Shown here: positions 27,852 to 36,627 of the stretch, piece after piece | How positions within the stretch are numbered: the first letter of the stretch is position 1 | Layout of the letters: each line of letters begins with the position of its first letter | Assembly: GCA_949282195.1 (NCBI GenBank) | Contig: CASDOW010000006.1 | Coordinates: 1 to 64,000 of the forward strand | DNA from: an uncultured bacterium | GTDB taxonomy: Bacteria; Cyanobacteriota; Vampirovibrionia; Gastranaerophilales; Gastranaerophilaceae | Reading direction: 5' to 3' | Length of the DNA: 64,000 nucleotides | The notes under the pieces: model-generated | What the model was told of the DNA's origin: nothing | The model's input: only the letters and a program-made list of their open reading frames with translations | Database searches by the model: none | Made by a program: the position numbers and the translations under genes

Positions 27852-29564
27852 ATGGAAAAATTTGACCTAAAAAAATTAACTGAAAATAAGCCTTTTTTAT
27901 ACGCTATAGTGGTTGCTATAGTGGTTGTTTTAGTAATGTTTATTATTATGATATCCGTTATGGTTAGTGTTGGTTCTAAGGGCAATCAAGCGCAAGAAAA
28001 TCAGATAAAACAGGCTGAAAAAGTTATCAAAAATGATCCTGTAACTCTTTTTACAACGGAAAATACGGGAAAGGCTCTTGAAGTTCAAGCGCTGTTAGCA
28101 CGCGAGCAAATTGTAGCCACAAAAGTTGATAACGGGTCAAAAGTAAGTATCGTATTAAAAGAATATACTCAAGACCAAAGAGATAGGGCGCTTTTAGCTA
28201 TTGTTAAAAGCGGGCTCTTAGATGAGCATACAGGCTTAGAAATATTTGATAAGGGCGATTTTACTTCTACTAAAGACGATAAAAAAATTAAACTCATAAG
28301 AGCAATTAATGGCGAATTAGCTCGTTTGATAAGGAAAATTCCGCCTATTGAAAATGCGCAGGTATTTATTTCTATTCCTGAACAAACTTTCTTTTCTCAA
28401 GATCAAAAACCGACGACAGCAACCGTTCAAATTACTATGCCATCAGGCGAAAGACTTGATAATATGAAAGTAAAAGCAATTTCTAATTTGCTTTTAGGAG
28501 CGGTTCATGGGCTTCAAGCCGATAATATTTCAATAACGGATACGAACGGAACTGTTTATAATTCAATAATTGGCGCTTCTGATGATGCTATTGCAAAATT
28601 AGAAGAAAACGATAAATACATGCAATCAAAAGTAAACGCTCAATTAGATAAACTTATAGGCAAGGGTAATTATATAGCAACTGTTTCAACATTTTTAACT
28701 CAAGCTCCCGTTGAAAAAACAAGCATATTATATGATCCTGATCAAAAAACTTCTGTCTCAGAACAGCAATTCAGTGAAAATTTAGGTGATAATCATAACG
28801 ATTCAACTACATCCGGCATGAATCCTGTTAGTGTTTATGTTCCTGACGGCGTGAAAGGGGCAGTGCAATCAGGTTCATCAAGCCAAGATAGACAATATTC
28901 ACGCTCTGCTGTTGAAACTCAATACGGTGTATCTAAAACTCAAGTCAGCGAATTTACTCAAGCCGGAACTATTGAAGAAATAACGGTTGCCGTTTCAATT
29001 GAAGAAAATTCAATTCCTACAAATATGAGTTTGTATGAATTAAAAACTTTAATTGCCCATGCTGCAAGTCCTAAAGTAGACCCTGAAAATGTATCTATTG
29101 CTTTTGTTGAGTCTAATAGTCTTGTTTTGGCTCCTGAGAAAGAAAACGAACTTCCAAAAGTTGAAGAGTCAGGTAATCCTTGGTGGGTTGTGGGCGCAAT
29201 TCTTTCAATAGGGCTTATTTTGGGGCTTGGTCATATTGGTAAAAAAGTTAAAGATGAAGCAAGAAAACAAGAAGAAGAACTTGAATATTTAAGACAAATA
29301 GCGGCAAATCAAGAACAACAATTAAAAGATGTAACTCAGCAAGCTTCAAATTTAATTGCTCAACAAGAACAAATGGCACAAAGTTTTATTGAACAAAAAA
29401 ATCAATATGCACTTGCCCTAGAACAGGCAAAATCAGCTGCGGCTGCCACAAAAGCACCAAGACATAATCTGTCTGAGGCTATTGATGAATTAGAGTCTGA
29501 TTTTAATTCTATGGATGAAAATGAAGCAATAGAAAAAATAAAAAACTGGATTGAAAATGCTTAA
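27852..29564 (+). CDS. fliF: flagellar MS-ring protein FliF
   Basis: 570 residues, standard length. TM1 is about 15-38. The ring-building RBM1/RBM2 domains follow (NDPVTLFTTENTGKALEVQA; AINGELARLIRKIPPIENAQ; VFISIPEQTFFSQDQ), then RBM3 and a beta-collar, TM2 at about 445-465 (WWVVGAILSIGLILGLGHI), and a cytoplasmic tail of coiled coil plus acidic FliG-binding-type end (DELESDFNSMDENEAIEKIK). It forms the membrane ring of the flagellar motor and houses the export gate. No Shine-Dalgarno is seen before the ATG. Confidence 0.92.
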   Translation: MEKFDLKKLTENKPFLYAIVVAIVVVLVMFIIMISVMVSVGSKGNQAQENQIKQAEKVIKNDPVTLFTTENTGKALEVQALLAREQIVATKVDNGSKVSIVLKEYTQDQRDRALLAIVKSGLLDEHTGLEIFDKGDFTSTKDDKKIKLIRAINGELARLIRKIPPIENAQVFISIPEQTFFSQDQKPTTATVQITMPSGERLDNMKVKAISNLLLGAVHGLQADNISITDTNGTVYNSIIGASDDAIAKLEENDKYMQSKVNAQLDKLIGKGNYIATVSTFLTQAPVEKTSILYDPDQKTSVSEQQFSENLGDNHNDSTTSGMNPVSVYVPDGVKGAVQSGSSSQDRQYSRSAVETQYGVSKTQVSEFTQAGTIEEITVAVSIEENSIPTNMSLYELKTLIAHAASPKVDPENVSIAFVESNSLVLAPEKENELPKVEESGNPWWVVGAILSIGLILGLGHIGKKVKDEARKQEEELEYLRQIAANQEQQLKDVTQQASNLIAQQEQMAQSFIEQKNQYALALEQAKSAAAATKAPRHNLSEAIDELESDFNSMDENEAIEKIKNWIENA

Positions 29565-29588
29565 ATCACCTGAGGATAAAAAGGAAAA

Positions 29589-30542
29589 ATGGCGGAAACA
29601 AACGTAAAAACATTTGATTATAAAGCTTTTGCCAAAGACTTGTCCGGTCAAGCCGCGCAGGTTATTCCCAAGGACATTAAAAAACCCGATAGAGATTTTA
29701 TTGTTGAAATTATCTATCGTTTTTGTGTAATGGCAGGGGACGCTTTAGTTAAGGAGGAAAATTCTAAACTATCTGCTCAAGAAGCAAGCCTTGTTACTCA
29801 ATTTATCGGTGAATGGATTTTTCATAAATCAGTTGATTTAATTAGAGCGAATATTGACCCTCAATATAGAGAAGGAATTTTGCAAAAAGTTGCTTTTACG
29901 GTTTTTGACATAGCCAAAAAGGCAGTTGAAAAGCAAATTCCCCAAGAACAGCTTATATCTTTAGTTGAAGCGCAAGTTAAAAAATCTTTCACAAAAGCAA
30001 TGGAAGATTTAAAAAATAGAGGCGTAATATCTGAAGAACTTACTAAAAATGCGCTTTCTCAATCTAATATTGACGCTATGGCGCAAGAGCAATTAAAAGA
30101 AGAAACAATGACAGATATTGCCTGCATGAGCGATGAGAAGATAATTAAGCTAGCGTCTTTGGCAATTTTGATGAGAAATTTTTCAAGTGAAAAAATGAAA
30201 AGCATATTGCAAAAGTTTAATAAGCCTGAAAGAGAAGTTTTGATTAAATATTTAAAAATGCCTGATTTGGAAGAAAAACTGGATACCAAGGCTACTATGA
30301 GGTGTTTTGAAGAAATGAAAAATGCATTGCCTGAGGCAGTTACCGTAAGTTACGATAAAGCCTATAAAAAATTGTGTAAAATTGTTAAAAATTCGGACAA
30401 AAATAAAATTTTGAATATTATAGAAAATGAAAGACCAAATGTTCAAGAATACATTTTATCTTGTTACAACAATAAAAGAAAAAAAATCCCTGCATATGTT
30501 GCAGATGTTATATCTAAATATTTAGAAGAAAATGTTTCATGA
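29589..30542 (+). CDS. unrecognised helical protein in the fliG position
   Basis: 317 residues, all helical and soluble. Gene order (fliF - this - fliH) and the size (FliG is about 330) make it the FliG candidate. However, I cannot find the FliG EHPQ motif, the MFxFEDL helix or the charged torque helix. The C-terminal half (LASLAILMRNFSSEKMKSIL; KNSDKNKILNIIENERPNVQ) is arranged as short armadillo-like helices, compatible with very divergent FliG. The N-terminal half has no counterpart known to me. It overlaps fliH by four bases (ATGA). Either a remote FliG or a replacement switch component. Confidence 0.6.
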   Translation: MAETNVKTFDYKAFAKDLSGQAAQVIPKDIKKPDRDFIVEIIYRFCVMAGDALVKEENSKLSAQEASLVTQFIGEWIFHKSVDLIRANIDPQYREGILQKVAFTVFDIAKKAVEKQIPQEQLISLVEAQVKKSFTKAMEDLKNRGVISEELTKNALSQSNIDAMAQEQLKEETMTDIACMSDEKIIKLASLAILMRNFSSEKMKSILQKFNKPEREVLIKYLKMPDLEEKLDTKATMRCFEEMKNALPEAVTVSYDKAYKKLCKIVKNSDKNKILNIIENERPNVQEYILSCYNNKRKKIPAYVADVISKYLEENVS

Positions 30543-31351
30543 TAATAAGAAAACAAAATATTCAAAATAAAAAATCTCAACAATCTTCTTCGAATAAGAT
30601 TACCAAAAAAGGTAATATTATAAAAAAAGAAGATTTACTTTCTGCTGTTGAAGAAGCTTTGGAAAATACAGAAGATATTGAGCCAAAAGCACCTCTCGAA
30701 AAGCCAAAAGCAAAAGAAGAAGTAACAGCTGAAAGTTTTGAAAAAATTGATATTTCATCAATTGAATTTAAAGAAAGAGTTGAAAGAAGACGAGGTGACA
30801 GAAGACGCGGTTATCGAAGAATTGATGAAAGGTCTTTAGTTTCAAGAGCACAGCAAGAAGCTCATTCAATTAAAGAATTAGCAGCCAGAGAAGGCTATCA
30901 AAACGGGCTGAAAAAAGCCCAAGATGAGATAGAGGCAATAAAGGCTTCTTTAAACGAGTTTTTGGCTATGAGAGATGAAATGTATGAGGAGTTTTATCCT
31001 CATATTATGGAAATAGCTATGGAAATAGCTAAAAAAATCATTAAAAAAGAAGTAGATTTATCACAAGATGTATTAAAAAATATTATTATGTCCGTTTTAG
31101 ATGAAATTCATTCTGATTGCGAAAAAGTAACAATAAAGGTAAACCCTGATGATGTCGAATTTGCTTCTGCTTCATTACCTGAAATATTGAATAGCAAAAA
31201 TATAAGTGCTAAAGTTAATGTGGCTGCTGATGAAACAATAGAAAAGGGCAGCTGTTGTGTTGTTGCAAATAACGGCGTAATAGATGCTAATTTTAAAACA
31301 CAATTGGCGGTTTTACAGAGTGCTTTTGGAATTTATAAAGGAGGGGTCTAA
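30539..31351 (+). CDS. fliH: flagellar assembly protein FliH
   Basis: 270 residues. The C-terminal FliH/YscL domain (about 145-265) has EFYPHIMEIAMEIAKKIIKK, then VTIKVNPDDVEF and DETIEKGSCCVVANNGVIDA, typical of the stator-like regulator of the FliI ATPase. The N-terminus is disordered, with an odd arginine-rich stretch at 79-98 (FKERVERRRGDRRRGYRR). It overlaps the preceding gene by four bases and abuts flhA. No fliI follows, which is the usual partner. Confidence 0.85.
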   Translation: MIIRKQNIQNKKSQQSSSNKITKKGNIIKKEDLLSAVEEALENTEDIEPKAPLEKPKAKEEVTAESFEKIDISSIEFKERVERRRGDRRRGYRRIDERSLVSRAQQEAHSIKELAAREGYQNGLKKAQDEIEAIKASLNEFLAMRDEMYEEFYPHIMEIAMEIAKKIIKKEVDLSQDVLKNIIMSVLDEIHSDCEKVTIKVNPDDVEFASASLPEILNSKNISAKVNVAADETIEKGSCCVVANNGVIDANFKTQLAVLQSAFGIYKGGV

Positions 31352-33436
31352 TTGGCAGCTCCTCAACAACAGTCTAATCCGATTTCAGAAATTGCTTTAG
31401 CCGGTTTTGTCATAGTTTTAATATTGATTTTGTTATTGGAAATGCCTAATTGGGTTATTAATTTCTCAATCAGTTTCAATATTACACTTGGAATTGTTCT
31501 GTTGATGATTTCCCTGTATGTTAATAAACCTCTTGAATTGGCGGCATTTCCTTCAATTCTTTTGATTGGTACTGTGTTTAGGCTTGTTTTATCTATTGCT
31601 TCCACCCGTTTAATTTTGGCTAAAGGTGATGCAGGACAAGTTGTTGAAGCATTTGGTCACTTTGTAACAGGCGGAAACATGGTTGTTGGCAGTGTAATCT
31701 TCTTAATTATCACTGTTGTACAGTTTATGGTAATTACAAAAGGTGCGGAACGTATCGCCGAAGTTTCAGCCAGATTTGCACTGGACGCTATGCCGGGTAA
31801 ACAGATGACAATTGACGCCGATTTTAATGCGGGGTTAATTTCTCCTGAAGAAGCGGTTAAAAGACGTGAGGATTTACAAAGAGAATCAAGCTTGTATGGT
31901 TCAATGGACGGTGCCATGAAATTCGTTAAAGGTGATACCATAGCAGGTATTATCATTACTTTAATCAACATCATAGGCGGCTTGATTATTGGTATATTGC
32001 TAAATGGTATGGCTCCTGCTGACGCTGTTTCAAAATATACTATCTTAACAATTGGTGACGGCTTGGCAGCCCAAGTTCCCTCATTGTTAATGGCTATTTC
32101 ATCAGGTATAGTTATGACTCGTGCAACAGGGGGCGGTGTTGCTTTGGGTTCTGATTTAGCTATTGAAATTTTATCAAAACCGACAAGTTTGTTTTTAGCT
32201 TCAGGTTTTTTGATTTTAATTGCCTTAACATCAGGTGTTACAGGTTTGCCTTGGTTTCCTTTTTTAGTTTTTGCGGCAATTTTAATATGCGGCGGCTTAT
32301 CTGTTTTGGTTAATCAGGATGTTCAACAGCAATTAGGGCAGTTAGACGCGGTTAAACAAAATATGCAGGATTTGGTTAATCCTAATAAGATGTATGAAAG
32401 ATTGGGCGTTGATGTTTTATCTCTGCAAGTGGGGGCAGGGCTTTTAGTTATAGCAGACCCTGAACAAGACGGTCAATTATTGGCTAAAATTGCAGCCTTA
32501 AGACAAAGAGTAACGGATGATTTAGGTTATATTATTCCAAACATAAGAATTATGGATTCATCAGCAATCGGAGATAATGAATATTTAATTTCAATTCGTG
32601 GCAATCCTGTTGCAACAGGGACTGTTTACCCCGGAAAATTAATGGTTATAGCTGATCAATATGATTCTTTGGGTAAGAAATTACCCGAAAATGCCATTGT
32701 TTCTGTGGAACCCACATTTCAATCCCAGGCTTATTGGTTAAATCCGCAGCATATAGGTAAAAATGATAAAATCCAAGCGGTTGACGCTGTGGATGTAATT
32801 GTAACGCATTTACAAGAGTGCGTTCGTAAGTATGTTGATGAAATTATGACTAAAACTGATGTTTTAAAATTAATGGAGCTTGTTAAATCTCAAGACCCGA
32901 CATTGGTTAATGACCTTGTGCCTACAATTATTTCAACATCAGATTTAAGAAAGATTTTTGTAAATCTGATTAGAGAAAAAGTTTCAATAAAAGACGTTAT
33001 CTTTATTTTTGAAAGATTGTGTGATTATGCAAGATTTTCAAAAGAACCTGATATCTTATCAGAAAGATTAAGAGCTGCATTGGGTAGACAAATTTGCTTA
33101 TCCAACGTGAATAAAGAAAAAGTTTTATATGCTTTGACTTTATCATCAGAATGGGAAAAAACACTTGATGACAGCTGCCAAAGAACTGAATTGGGTACAA
33201 TGTTTTTATTAAACCCCATGCAAGTTCAAGAGCTTATTGAATCAACTGCAAATACTCTTATGAGGGCGCAAAGTGCTGTTGGAGTGCAGCCTGTAATATT
33301 GTGTTCTCCAAGGATAAGATTGCCTTTATATCAAATGTTAGAGCGTCATATACCTACTATTGTTGTTATTTCATATTCGGAATTAATAACTGATATTAGA
33401 GTTGAAGCAATAGATACAATCGGAGAGGGTTATTAA
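31352..33436 (+). CDS. flhA: flagellar export gate protein FlhA
   Basis: 694 residues, full length. Start is TTG at 31352, chosen because AAAGGAGGGG sits ideally before it and the fliH stop directly abuts. It has about eight transmembrane helices (20-320) with the FHIPEP region FPSILLIGTVFRLVLSIAS and the cytosolic loop MPGKQMTIDADFNAGLI holding the conserved aspartate. The C-terminal cytoplasmic nonamer-ring domain (about 350-690) starts near RLGVDVLSLQVGAGLLV. It forms the proton-driven gate of flagellar type III export. The closest relative in the window is the soluble protein at 15146-16597. Confidence 0.95.
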   Translation: MAAPQQQSNPISEIALAGFVIVLILILLLEMPNWVINFSISFNITLGIVLLMISLYVNKPLELAAFPSILLIGTVFRLVLSIASTRLILAKGDAGQVVEAFGHFVTGGNMVVGSVIFLIITVVQFMVITKGAERIAEVSARFALDAMPGKQMTIDADFNAGLISPEEAVKRREDLQRESSLYGSMDGAMKFVKGDTIAGIIITLINIIGGLIIGILLNGMAPADAVSKYTILTIGDGLAAQVPSLLMAISSGIVMTRATGGGVALGSDLAIEILSKPTSLFLASGFLILIALTSGVTGLPWFPFLVFAAILICGGLSVLVNQDVQQQLGQLDAVKQNMQDLVNPNKMYERLGVDVLSLQVGAGLLVIADPEQDGQLLAKIAALRQRVTDDLGYIIPNIRIMDSSAIGDNEYLISIRGNPVATGTVYPGKLMVIADQYDSLGKKLPENAIVSVEPTFQSQAYWLNPQHIGKNDKIQAVDAVDVIVTHLQECVRKYVDEIMTKTDVLKLMELVKSQDPTLVNDLVPTIISTSDLRKIFVNLIREKVSIKDVIFIFERLCDYARFSKEPDILSERLRAALGRQICLSNVNKEKVLYALTLSSEWEKTLDDSCQRTELGTMFLLNPMQVQELIESTANTLMRAQSAVGVQPVILCSPRIRLPLYQMLERHIPTIVVISYSELITDIRVEAIDTIGEGY

Positions 33437-33437
33437 G

Positions 33438-33668
33438 CTATTTTTCCATTTGTTTTTTAAGAGCTGCTTCAAGGGTTTTGATTTTATTTTCAAGAGTCTT
33501 AACTCTTAAAGATGAGTCGTCAGCTCCTATGGATTTTTTTTCATATTGTCTTTTTAGGCTTTTAATTTCTTTTTTCATTTTTGAAATGTAGAACATAAAA
33601 ACAATTCCTGCCATTATAAAACCAATTATCATATAGCATATATCGAATAATTCAAGATTAATGTTCAT
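33438..33668 (-). CDS. small membrane protein with coiled coil
   Basis: 76 residues: one transmembrane helix (about 8-30) and a heptad-rich tail (SLRVKTLENKIKTLEAALKK). AAGGAG before the ATG gives a strong start. It overlaps the end of rluD by 11 bp, so it is translationally linked to that gene. Its shape is like LapA-type or phage-shock-like small proteins, but no family is assigned. Confidence 0.65.
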   Translation of the reverse strand: MNINLELFDICYMIIGFIMAGIVFMFYISKMKKEIKSLKRQYEKKSIGADDSSLRVKTLENKIKTLEAALKKQMEK

Positions 33669-34635
33669 TTTTACTCCTTAAAAAATTTAAAACTTTTATA
33701 AAATCTTTGCTGAATTTATCTTCTTTTAGTTGAAATTCCATAAATTCTTTTGTTTTTGGATGAATGAAAGATAAATAATAGGATTGAAGCAGTTGTTCTT
33801 GAGTTTTCAGGTTGTAAAACTCGTTTCTCATAAAGCTTTTAGCTCCATATAAGCTATCTCCAAATATAGGATGATTAATTGAAGCTAAATGTGCCCTTAT
33901 TTGATGAGTTCTGCCTGTTTTTAGCTCTAATTCAACTAAACTTACCCCCTTAAATTCTTCAATAACTTTATAATGAGTTATGGCTTTTAAGCCTTTATCA
34001 TCATCTGATATATTCATTTTAACATTGTTTTTAAGATAGTGAACAAGCGGTTTATCTATTGTTCCTTCTTTTTGTTCAAAATTACCTAATGCAAGGGCTA
34101 AATATTTTCTTTTTGCGTTTTTTTCTTTTATCTGATTTGCTAAATCAATATGGGTATCATTGTCTTTAGCTATAACAATCAGTCCTGCTGTATTTTTATC
34201 GAGTCTATGGACAATTCCTAATCTATCTATGCCTTGAATATCCGATAAATTATTTTGATAACGATATAAAAGCGCATTAACAAGAGTGTGTTCTCTATCA
34301 TATTTTGTAGGGTGGGATAAAATATTTTTTTCTTTGTTAATGACCGCCAAAAAATCATCTTCATAAATAACATCAAGGTCGAAATTCCAAGGAATAAGTT
34401 CATTATTCGGATTTAAAAAATCGTTTAGTGTGGTTTTATTAAAAGAAATGTTATCATTTAGTTTTAGCTTATATGAAGTTTTTTGTTTTTTTTGATTAAT
34501 CAAAAATATTCCTTCATCAATTAATGAAGCAATTTTTGCTCTTGGATATTTACTTTCAAAGTATTCAACAAGAAAGACATCAAATCTTTTTTTGTTATTA
34601 TCGTCTGTTATTGTAATTGTTTGAATTTCAGCCAT
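33658..34635 (-). CDS. rluD: RluA/RluD-family 23S rRNA pseudouridine synthase
   Basis: 325 residues. An N-terminal S4 RNA-binding domain (about 14-75) precedes a catalytic domain with the signature GIVHRLDKNTAGLIVIAK, catalytic D146, and the C-terminal TGRTHQIRAHLASINHPIFGDSLYG. It converts uridine to pseudouridine in large-subunit rRNA. RluD is the best guess from domain layout; RluC cannot be excluded. It overlaps lspA by eight bases, the common lspA-rluD pairing. Confidence 0.87.
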   Translation of the reverse strand: MAEIQTITITDDNNKKRFDVFLVEYFESKYPRAKIASLIDEGIFLINQKKQKTSYKLKLNDNISFNKTTLNDFLNPNNELIPWNFDLDVIYEDDFLAVINKEKNILSHPTKYDREHTLVNALLYRYQNNLSDIQGIDRLGIVHRLDKNTAGLIVIAKDNDTHIDLANQIKEKNAKRKYLALALGNFEQKEGTIDKPLVHYLKNNVKMNISDDDKGLKAITHYKVIEEFKGVSLVELELKTGRTHQIRAHLASINHPIFGDSLYGAKSFMRNEFYNLKTQEQLLQSYYLSFIHPKTKEFMEFQLKEDKFSKDFIKVLNFLRSKNEH

Positions 34636-35101
34636 TTATTTTTTCTTTGTCATCTTTAGAAAATAAAACAAAACAAATGTATAATATTACACCTATGCTA
34701 ATCATTATATCAAAACAATTAAATATCGGAAAATTAATGAAATTAAGTTTGATATAATCAATGACATAGCCGTTTTGTATTCGTTCGATTAAATTTCCTA
34801 AAGTTCCTGCGCTAAATAATGTTAGAGCTAAAAGGGTAATTTTATCTGAAAATTTAATATTCTGAAAAACATAAAAAGCAAGAACAATGAACGCAAAAAG
34901 TCCGATAAAAGATAAAAATATCGCATTATTTTGAAATAACCCAAAAGCGCTGCCTGTGTTATGAACATGTAAAATTGAGAAAATCGGATTGTCAAAGTCT
35001 TTTAAATAAGGACTGTAGCTTATTTTTCTGATTTGATTTCCAAAATCCAAAAGAATTATATTCATTAAAAAATAGAAAATACAGGCTTTTTTATCCTTCA
35101 T
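34628..35101 (-). CDS. lspA: lipoprotein signal peptidase (signal peptidase II)
   Basis: 157 residues with four transmembrane helices. The active-site aspartates are D115 (GYVIDYIKLN) and D131 (FNCFDIMISIG); the HNTGSAFGLF motif is present. The conserved GN..DR motif reads GNLIER, with Glu for Asp, a mild change outside the catalytic pair. It cleaves prolipoprotein signal peptides in the inner membrane. GGAG precedes the ATG, and the gene directly abuts the upstream secreted-protein gene. Confidence 0.92.
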   Translation of the reverse strand: MKDKKACIFYFLMNIILLDFGNQIRKISYSPYLKDFDNPIFSILHVHNTGSAFGLFQNNAIFLSFIGLFAFIVLAFYVFQNIKFSDKITLLALTLFSAGTLGNLIERIQNGYVIDYIKLNFINFPIFNCFDIMISIGVILYICFVLFSKDDKEKING

Positions 35102-35986
35102 TTATTTTTTCTCCGCAATATTTTTATTGGAGATACTGTTTTTATTCATGTTTATTCTTTTCATGATATAAGCAATTCCTAAAATTTCGATTTTGGCTTT
35201 TGTTATTTCTTCGTTTATTGAAACTTTGGTAAGTCCTACGCTTGCAAGCGCATATTCGTTTAAATTCTTGTTGTTTGCTTTAACATAGCGCTCTAAATCT
35301 CCTGTTTCGGGGATTTTTCTGAATTTTTCATTGTAGTCGGCAGGCGGATAAGTTATTTCTTCTCGTGAAATTGATGCAAGAGCAATTATATCTTCCGGTT
35401 TATTGGGCATTTTTAGTGAAATATCGTAGTTTTTATCGTTTTCAATAAAAATAGGTGTTTCAAGTTCCATATCTATTTTTTTAGCGACACCGTATTTTAG
35501 AGATGTTTCTTCCATTAGAATTTCATCTGCTACGATTTTCCATTTATCTTTATCTTTTTTGAAATACATTAAATATGAGCTTTTGCCTCTTAGTGTGCCT
35601 GCTTTTTCTTTGTTTTTCTTGTCTTTATCAAGATATACTTTTGCATATGTTTCATCGCTCATCTGAGCCAGCGCCCAGTTGTCATAGGTAGTTATATTGT
35701 TTATTTTTGTTTTATATTTGATATTTGTGTATGCTTGTTGGGTTTTTTCAAGCATGGATTTCATATCTTCAAGGTTAAATCCGTCTGCGCTTTTATAATT
35801 TTCATCATAATAAGATTGAACTAAATCAATATTATGGTTTGCCATTGCTTTGTTGTGTTTTTTTAAGACTTTTTTAATTTCTCTTTGAGGGTTGTCTTTG
35901 TTGAAAAAAGAAAAATCAAAAGCATATAAAGGGCAATTAGCTGATAAAACAAATAGCAAAATGAATGATGAAACAATTTTTTTCAT
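35102..35986 (-). CDS. secreted NTF2/SnoaL-like hypothetical protein
   Basis: 294 residues. A Sec signal peptide spans about 1-23 (LLFVLSANCPLYA). A domain of about 120 residues (REIKKVLKKHNKAMANHNID to KWKIVADEILMEE) has the cone-shaped NTF2/SnoaL-like pattern with helix 1, the YYDENY segment and final strands. A second part, about 170-294, is unassigned. Located in the periplasm or outside. It is in one transcription unit with lspA. Confidence 0.65.
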   Translation of the reverse strand: MKKIVSSFILLFVLSANCPLYAFDFSFFNKDNPQREIKKVLKKHNKAMANHNIDLVQSYYDENYKSADGFNLEDMKSMLEKTQQAYTNIKYKTKINNITTYDNWALAQMSDETYAKVYLDKDKKNKEKAGTLRGKSSYLMYFKKDKDKWKIVADEILMEETSLKYGVAKKIDMELETPIFIENDKNYDISLKMPNKPEDIIALASISREEITYPPADYNEKFRKIPETGDLERYVKANNKNLNEYALASVGLTKVSINEEITKAKIEILGIAYIMKRINMNKNSISNKNIAEKK

Positions 35987-36000
35987 TTATTTTTCCTTAT

Positions 36001-36597
36001 TTAATCTTTTTTAAACAAAAGATAGTATTTTTTATCTCCATAATATAATATCATATCCCAATACATTCCCATATCATTAAAATCAATATATGCTTTTGGG
36101 ATTGGTGTTCTTTGATTTTTATGTCCCCATTTTGTGCCGATAAAATCCATGGTTTTATTTCTTATTTTTTGATAAAAGTTAGGTTTTGGATGAGGAAATT
36201 TATCTTCATAAAATTCTTCAGGCACTGTTTCTTCTTTGTATATGGGTATTACATAAGAAACTTTTCCATTTTCTTTGAATAATATCCAAGTTTTGCCGTT
36301 TTTTTCCCTTGGGGTTAGAAGATAATACCCCGGGGGAATAGTTTTGGATTTAAAAATTAAATTTACACCTGTTCTAAATAGGGGATATGGTGTGTACATA
36401 TATTTTGTATATTCATCAGCTTGATACGGGTCAAGCCCGAAAATATATTCAAAATCGGGCTCTTCAAGCATTTCGTAAATTTCGTCATAGTTTTTAAGTT
36501 TTGAATTTGGTATGTTTTCGTTTGCAAAAGTATTGCAGTTAAAAAACAGTAATGCAATAAAAACAAATGATGTAATTTTAGCGATTAAATTTGCCAT
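36001..36597 (-). CDS. secreted hypothetical protein
   Basis: 198 residues with a signal peptide (about 1-25, LIAKITSFVFIALLFFNCNTFA). The mature part is rich in Tyr, Pro and charged residues (DPYQADEYTKYMYTPYPLFR; IPPGYYLLTPREKNG) and probably beta-structured. AAAGGAG before the ATG is a strong start. No family recognised. First gene of the run leading to lspA-rluD. Confidence 0.65.
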   Translation of the reverse strand: MANLIAKITSFVFIALLFFNCNTFANENIPNSKLKNYDEIYEMLEEPDFEYIFGLDPYQADEYTKYMYTPYPLFRTGVNLIFKSKTIPPGYYLLTPREKNGKTWILFKENGKVSYVIPIYKEETVPEEFYEDKFPHPKPNFYQKIRNKTMDFIGTKWGHKNQRTPIPKAYIDFNDMGMYWDMILYYGDKKYYLLFKKD

Positions 36598-36611
36598 AGG
36601 TACTCCTTTAA

Positions 36612-36620
36612 TGCTACCAT
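36612..36620 (+). promoter_or_regulatory. extended -10-like TGC-TACCAT, possible leaderless start
   Basis: The hexamer 36615-36620 ends seven bases before the ATG at 36628. It matches the consensus at four of six positions plus the TG extension. It overlaps the ribosome binding site of the divergent gene. Confidence 0.3.
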
Positions 36621-36627
36621 ATTGCGT

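Noticed and set aside
29589..30542. Naming the gene fliG outright
   Set aside because: Position and size fit, but none of the FliG motifs could be found, so only the position is stated.
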